Source: Methanomassiliicoccales archaeon | GTDB taxonomy: Archaea > Thermoplasmatota > Thermoplasmata > Methanomassiliicoccales > JACIVX01 | Length of the DNA: 10,047 nt | Direction of reading: 5' to 3' | Assembly (NCBI GenBank): GCA_024464195.1 | Contig: JANHAK010000026.1 | Span: forward strand, 1 to 10,047 | Part shown: positions 5,907-10,047 of the stretch, in pieces | How the letters are laid out: each line of letters starts with the position of its first letter | Position numbering within the stretch: position 1 is the first letter of the stretch | Translations under genes and position numbers: made by a program | The notes under the pieces: model-generated | Database searches by the model: none | The model's input: the letters and a program-made list of their open reading frames with translations, nothing else | Told to the model about the DNA's origin: nothing

Positions 5907-8681
5907 TTACTCCTCACCTCCGGCTTCAAATTCTGGCTCTTCATATTCCTCTTCTTCTTCAACTTCCATCAGATCTTTCTCGATCGTTGCATATCCGCCG
6001 ACCTTCTTCTCCTCGATCTTTGCCAGAAGCTCAGCTTCATCTCCAAGCACTTCGATGAGCAGATCATCGACATCGACCGGGCTGCCTTGCACGCTTCTCG
6101 AAGGATCGATGCCGTCTTCACCATATTTGAACTGGATGACCATATCCGCGGTATTCCTCACGGTGCCATCCTGTTTTAATTTAAGATCTTCCAGCGCGTT
6201 GATGAGACGACGCTGCATATAACCCGATCTTGATGTACGAACAGCCGTATCGACGAGACCTTCACGACCACCCATACTGTGGAAAAAGAACTCAGTTGGC
6301 GTCAGACCGCTCTTATACGAATTAACAACGAATCCCTTTGCTCTCGCACCGAGGTCGCCTTTCTTGAAGTGAGGCAACGTCCTATTCCAGTATCCTCTTG
6401 AGAGCCTTTCTCCTCTGACCGCCTGCTGACCGATGCAACCGGCCATCTGGCTCAAGTTAAGCATGGAACCTCGTGCTCCAGATCTTGCCATGATCACAGC
6501 GGAGTTCTCGAGACCAAGATGCCTCGACGCAATCTGACCTGCCTCATCTCTCGCCCTTCCTAGAACCTTCATGACCTCAACCTCAAGAGTTTCTTCGAGA
6601 GAGCGACCTGGGAGCTGTTCGAGAATACCCTCACGGTACGCGGTGACGAGTTCATCAACCTTTTTCGCTGCGTCCTGAAGTACTTCCTCGATCTGCCTCT
6701 TCGCTTCCTCAGGGATATCCTCATCATCAATTCCAGTCGTGAATCCGCGCACCATGATTGCACCAATCGCAAGTCGCGTCAAATTGTCAATAAACGTACG
6801 CGCGGCATCCGAACCGTAATCCCTGGCGATCTTGTCGACGATCTTACCCTTGAAAGCGCCGATCGCTTTCTCATCGATTGTACCGCACAAGAGCGTTCCA
6901 TTTCTGATTTTCACATAGGCATCGAGATCGCATTTCTCTTTGAGACATTCGGGGCATTTTCTGCATATTGATGCCCTAAACGTCATTCTGAGATCCTCTG
7001 GCAATATCAGCGAAAATAATTGCTTTCCCGTCCAGTACCTCTTGCCGTTTTCAATAATAGGTTCTGGCAAGGGTTTATGATCAACTTTTGAAAGGATGAA
7101 GAGCGTTTCGCTCAGTGTAAACTTCGAATCCTTATGGGTGAGCAGGAAGCTACCGGTAATATGATCGTGGATTGCGCCAATAATGGGACCTCCAAATCTT
7201 GGCGACAAAATGTGCTCCTGAACTTTCATGAGGATGAGGGCTTCTGCTCTTGCTTCATCGCTCTGCAAAACATGGAGGTTCATCTCATCCCCATCGAAAT
7301 CTGCATTGTACGGTGGGCAGACGCAGAGATTGAGCCGGAATGTCTTCCACGGCATGACCTTGACCGTGTGCGCCATCATCGACATTCTGTGAAGTGAAGG
7401 TTGTCTGTTGAATAAGACAATATCACCATCGACGAGATGCCTTTCAACAACAAATCCGATATCGAGGGTTTCGGCAACACTCTCCGCATTTTTCTCAGTA
7501 ACCCTAATTCTCCTGCCATCAGGTCGAATCACGTAGTTAACACCGGGCAAATACTTCGGACCTGGTGGATTCGGTCCCCGCTTGACCATTTCCCTTAGAG
7601 TTTCGATGTTGTGCTTCGTCACATAAACGGGAACAGTCAACTCCCTTGCAGCTTCGACGGGGACACCTACTTCATTAATTGAGAGAGAGGGGTCTGGTGA
7701 AATGACGGTACGTGCGGAAAAATTAACCCTCTTTCCTGAGAGGTTCGACCTAAACCTTCCCTCTTTACCCTTAAGTCGCTGAACGAGAGTCTTCAACGGC
7801 CTTCCAGAACGATGCCTCGCCGGTGGAATTCCCGAAGTTTGATTATCGAAATAAGTCGTCACATGATACTGCAAAAGCTCCCAGAGGTCCTCAACGATAA
7901 GTTGCGGTGCCCCGGCATCCCTGTTTTCCCTCAGACGCTGATTAATTCTCAACACATCAACGAGCTTGTGTGTCAAATCGTCCTCTGAACGGTCACCAGA
8001 TTCCAGCGTGATTGATGGCCTCACTGTAACAGGAGGAACAGGAAGAGCAGTGAGAACCATCCATTCAGGTCTGCACGCTTTGGGATCGATGCCTAACGGT
8101 ATTAAATCTTCATCTGGAATCCTTTCAAGACGTTCCCGAACTTCTTTCGGAGTGAGCTTATGTCCGTTTTCCCTAAAAGTCGTTGGCTTGTCAAGTGTAA
8201 TTTTTAGTTGCTCGGCACCACAGTGTGGACACACGGGTCGTGAGGCCGCATCTTTAGCCGTCTCCTTGGAAACCATACGAACCTCAATCGCATCGCCACC
8301 GAGCGTCTCAAGCGATTCCATTGCCTCCCTGTATTCCCTCGCTTGATCCTCTGTCAAAAGAAGGCGCCCACATGATCTGCAGGTCGATTGTAATAACTTT
8401 TTGATTTCCTTGACAAAACCAACATGAATCACAGGCATCGCAAGGTCGATGTGACCGAAGTGTCCTGGACATTCGTCGGCTTTATGTCCGCAGGTCTTAC
8501 AGCGCAGACCTGGTTCGATGACACCGAGATGGGGGTCCATCAAACCCATTTCAATGGGAAATCCGTCATCGTCATAGGTGTCGGCCGTAATGATTTTCGT
8601 CGCTGACATCCGCCGGATCTCATCCGGCGACAAAACGGCAAACTTGATTGCCCCTATTCTCTTGGAGACGCCTCGCATCAT
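5907..8681 (-). CDS. rpoA1: DNA-directed RNA polymerase subunit A'
   Basis: This is the N-terminal two-thirds of the largest polymerase subunit and holds the catalytic metal site. It has 924 residues, slightly longer than typical. Zinc sites of the clamp are Cys61-Cys64-Cys71-His74 and Cys101-Cys104 with Cys151-Cys154. The lid/rudder area includes GRFRSNLSGKRVNFSARTV (308-326). The catalytic NADFDGD (459-465) provides Asp461, 463 and 465 for magnesium. An extra Cys group (573, 576, 579, 584, 599) sits in the pore/funnel part, seen also in other euryarchaeal A' subunits as far as I recall. The bridge helix lies around GGREGLVDTAVRTSRSGY (804-821). Residues after about 880 form an acidic tail. 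GGAGG 7 bases upstream and a 4-base ATGA overlap with rpoB mark ATG 8681 as start; ATG 8678 is also possible. No intein interrupts the gene. Confidence 0.99.
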   Translation of the reverse strand: MMRGVSKRIGAIKFAVLSPDEIRRMSATKIITADTYDDDGFPIEMGLMDPHLGVIEPGLRCKTCGHKADECPGHFGHIDLAMPVIHVGFVKEIKKLLQSTCRSCGRLLLTEDQAREYREAMESLETLGGDAIEVRMVSKETAKDAASRPVCPHCGAEQLKITLDKPTTFRENGHKLTPKEVRERLERIPDEDLIPLGIDPKACRPEWMVLTALPVPPVTVRPSITLESGDRSEDDLTHKLVDVLRINQRLRENRDAGAPQLIVEDLWELLQYHVTTYFDNQTSGIPPARHRSGRPLKTLVQRLKGKEGRFRSNLSGKRVNFSARTVISPDPSLSINEVGVPVEAARELTVPVYVTKHNIETLREMVKRGPNPPGPKYLPGVNYVIRPDGRRIRVTEKNAESVAETLDIGFVVERHLVDGDIVLFNRQPSLHRMSMMAHTVKVMPWKTFRLNLCVCPPYNADFDGDEMNLHVLQSDEARAEALILMKVQEHILSPRFGGPIIGAIHDHITGSFLLTHKDSKFTLSETLFILSKVDHKPLPEPIIENGKRYWTGKQLFSLILPEDLRMTFRASICRKCPECLKEKCDLDAYVKIRNGTLLCGTIDEKAIGAFKGKIVDKIARDYGSDAARTFIDNLTRLAIGAIMVRGFTTGIDDEDIPEEAKRQIEEVLQDAAKKVDELVTAYREGILEQLPGRSLEETLEVEVMKVLGRARDEAGQIASRHLGLENSAVIMARSGARGSMLNLSQMAGCIGQQAVRGERLSRGYWNRTLPHFKKGDLGARAKGFVVNSYKSGLTPTEFFFHSMGGREGLVDTAVRTSRSGYMQRRLINALEDLKLKQDGTVRNTADMVIQFKYGEDGIDPSRSVQGSPVDVDDLLIEVLGDEAELLAKIEEKKVGGYATIEKDLMEVEEEEEYEEPEFEAGGEE
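5914..5921 (-). promoter_or_regulatory. full-consensus ribosome binding site of rpoA2, inside rpoA1
   Basis: GGAGGTGA, the full expected complement of the 16S rRNA 3' end, is followed by 7 bases and then GTG 5906. The same bases encode Gly-Gly-Glu in the last residues of A' (AGGEE). The strong site probably compensates for the GTG start and keeps A'' synthesis matched to A'. Confidence 0.85.
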
Positions 8682-10047
8682 CTTAAGTCCTCCAATTGAA
8701 GTCGCATTACAACACCCAATGAAAGAAGCTCATCGAGCAACAATTTGAAAGCATATGAGGTCTGAACAAGACTGATATTTGTGTTATTACCGCATACAGG
8801 ACATCTCAGCACACCGCGTCTATCCATGATTGCGATGTGCCCACAATTCGGATTCCCACAAACATACTGGAAAGTACCGTCGGATTCATCGAGCAGTCGA
8901 TCCTTGATCACCATGGCAGCGCCATGACCTATCAAACAGTCCCTTTCCATTTCACCAAATCTTAGACCGCCCTGTCTTGAGCGACCTTCCGTTGGCTGCC
9001 GTGTTAAGATTTGAACCGGACCGCGACTGCGAACATGAAGCTTCCCGGAGACCATGTGGTGCAATTTCTGATAATAGATGACGCCGATGAAAATGTCCGC
9101 ACCGATTTTCCGACCAGACATACCATCATACATGACTTCCTTTCCGGTGTGCTTGAATCCACATCTCACAAGCGCTTCACGCAACGATTGCTCTTTCTCC
9201 CCACTGAAGGGCGTGCCGTCGATCATCCGGCACTCCATTGCGCCGACTTTTCCACCGATCATCTCGAGGACGTGAGCAACTGTCATTCTTGATGGAATTG
9301 CATGTGGATTGATGATCAGATCGGGGACGACACCATCCGACGTGAATGGCATATCCTCCTGCGGCACGATGAGCCCGACAACACCCTTTTGACCATGACG
9401 AGATGCGAATTTATCGCCGAGTTCCGGGATCCTCTCGTCCCTGACTTTGACCTTGACAAGGCGACTGCCATTTTCTGATTCTGTTAGCATGACGCTGTCA
9501 ACCCATCCACTCTCACCAGGTCGGACGGTGATCGAGGTTTCCCGACGTTTCTGAGGCGTAAGAAAGTCCGTTTCCTCTTCAAGGAATCGCGGTGGCGACG
9601 TCTTGCCGATCAGCACGTCGCCCCCGTTAACTGGCGTCTCAGGACTGATCAGCCCGTCTTCGCCCAGATTGCTATAGGCAAGATCGGCCCTCGCTCCCCT
9701 CACGTCTGGACCCGGAATTTCAAAATGATCTTCCTGTCCACCAGGGTATCTGCGTTCCTCGGCTCTATAGGTTCTCATGAAAGTAGAGCGGCCGAGTCCT
9801 CTTTCAATGCTTGCTTTGTTGAGAATTAATGCATCTTCCATGTTATATCCGTGATAAGACAGAACTGCGACAACAAAGTTCTGACCCGCCGGTCTCTCAT
9901 TAAATGAAACGAAATCCATCGTCTTCGTCTGCACAATCGGTTTCTGCGGATAGTGCAAAAGGTGCCCTCTCGTGTCTGGCCTCTTACGATAGTTCGTTGT
10001 GCTGAGACCGAGGGACTGCTTCGCCATCCCCGCTCCCATCGTGATTC
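8678..10047 (-). CDS. rpoB: DNA-directed RNA polymerase subunit B (or B' if split), C-terminal part (runs off right edge)
   Basis: This is the second-largest polymerase subunit and forms the wall, hybrid-binding and clamp-joining parts of the core. The frame is open through the right edge, and residues Ile-Thr precede Met 10039, so that Met (the middle of the conserved (M)GAGMAKQSLG segment) is internal and the gene starts outside the window. Counting from Met 10039, visible elements are GYNMEDALILNK (64-75), GDKFASRHGQKG (208-219) near the active centre, HVRSRGPVQILTRQPTEGRS (335-354), FGEMERDCLIGHG (361-373), and a zinc site Cys394, Cys399, Cys413, Cys416. The protein ends QLEDLR then TGA (8678-8680), overlapping the rpoA1 start. 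From this piece I cannot tell whether the organism has one rpoB or a split B''/B' pair. The operon promoter also lies outside the window. Confidence 0.98.
   Translation of the reverse strand, partial: ITMGAGMAKQSLGLSTTNYRKRPDTRGHLLHYPQKPIVQTKTMDFVSFNERPAGQNFVVAVLSYHGYNMEDALILNKASIERGLGRSTFMRTYRAEERRYPGGQEDHFEIPGPDVRGARADLAYSNLGEDGLISPETPVNGGDVLIGKTSPPRFLEEETDFLTPQKRRETSITVRPGESGWVDSVMLTESENGSRLVKVKVRDERIPELGDKFASRHGQKGVVGLIVPQEDMPFTSDGVVPDLIINPHAIPSRMTVAHVLEMIGGKVGAMECRMIDGTPFSGEKEQSLREALVRCGFKHTGKEVMYDGMSGRKIGADIFIGVIYYQKLHHMVSGKLHVRSRGPVQILTRQPTEGRSRQGGLRFGEMERDCLIGHGAAMVIKDRLLDESDGTFQYVCGNPNCGHIAIMDRRGVLRCPVCGNNTNISLVQTSYAFKLLLDELLSLGVVMRLQLEDLR
8689..8693 (-). promoter_or_regulatory. ribosome binding site of rpoA1, inside rpoB
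   Basis: GGAGG lies 7 bases before ATG 8681, within the codons for Leu-Glu-Asp at the end of rpoB. It supports ATG 8681 over ATG 8678, which would have a 10-base spacing. Confidence 0.75.

Noticed and set aside
5653..6222. Plus-strand Ser-rich open frame of 189 codons across the rpoA1/rpoA2 junction
   Set aside because: It is the antisense of Glu/Lys-rich codons of the A' tail and A'' extension; a Ser/Phe-rich composition is what such an antisense frame produces. No ribosome site or domain is seen.
6569..6772. Arg/Ser-rich minus-strand frame inside rpoA1
   Set aside because: It is an out-of-frame shadow of the A' coding sequence, with no start signal or recognisable domain.
10031..10039. 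Met at 10039 as the true start of a split rpoB' gene
   Set aside because: The frame continues upstream through Ile-Thr to the edge, and Met 10039 falls inside a conserved internal block of RNA polymerase B subunits (GAGMAKQSLG). Even a split B' gene would normally start well before this block.
4440..10047. Inteins in rpoB, rpoA1 or rpoA2, which occur in some archaea
   Set aside because: The conserved sites (GYNMEDA, NADFDGD, trigger loop) are all continuous and the lengths leave no room for an intein.

Overview
The window is archaeal chromosome, most likely from a member of the Thermoplasmatota or a related euryarchaeal lineage. The RNA polymerase largest subunit is split into separate A' and A'' genes. 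Both lie downstream of subunit B and upstream of ribosomal protein L30e and an archaeal NusA-like protein made of two KH domains. There are consensus TATA-like boxes, Shine-Dalgarno sites of the GGAGGTGA type, and GC content in the mid-40s by eye. The lineage call is an inference from gene order and protein style, not from any database comparison.

Layout, left to right. Positions 1-1620 (minus strand) encode the first 540 residues of an STT3/AglB-type oligosaccharyltransferase, the membrane enzyme that moves lipid-linked glycans onto asparagines; its C-terminal soluble domain lies beyond the left edge. Positions 1705-2391 (minus) encode orotidine 5'-phosphate decarboxylase (pyrF). Positions 2392-2667 form a roughly 275-base divergent intergenic region with candidate promoters, one inverted repeat and a doubtful micro-ORF. 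Positions 2668-3747 (plus) encode an uncharacterised radical SAM enzyme. Positions 3734-10047 (minus) hold a tightly packed transcription operon read right to left: rpoB (C-terminal part only), rpoA1, rpoA2, rpl30e and nusA. Its genes abut or overlap by 0-4 bases, and ribosome binding sites are embedded in the end of the preceding gene for rpoA1, rpoA2 and rpl30e.

The operon builds the catalytic core of RNA polymerase. B supplies the wall, hybrid-binding and clamp elements, A' carries the catalytic Asp triad and bridge helix, and A'' carries the trigger loop. NusA is an RNA-binding transcription factor and L30e links the set to translation. The order matches the classical archaeal block, but here it stops after nusA, where the radical SAM gene runs head-on into it with a 14-base overlap. 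The rps12/rps7/fusA genes that often follow are absent at this point.

The least ordinary items are an N-terminal helix-hairpin-helix-like extension with a charged linker on A'', the matching acidic tail on A', the uncharacterised radical SAM protein, and the head-on overlap at the end of the operon. I found no mobile elements, CRISPR arrays, tRNA or rRNA genes, inteins, or an evident new multi-gene system; most of the window is housekeeping.
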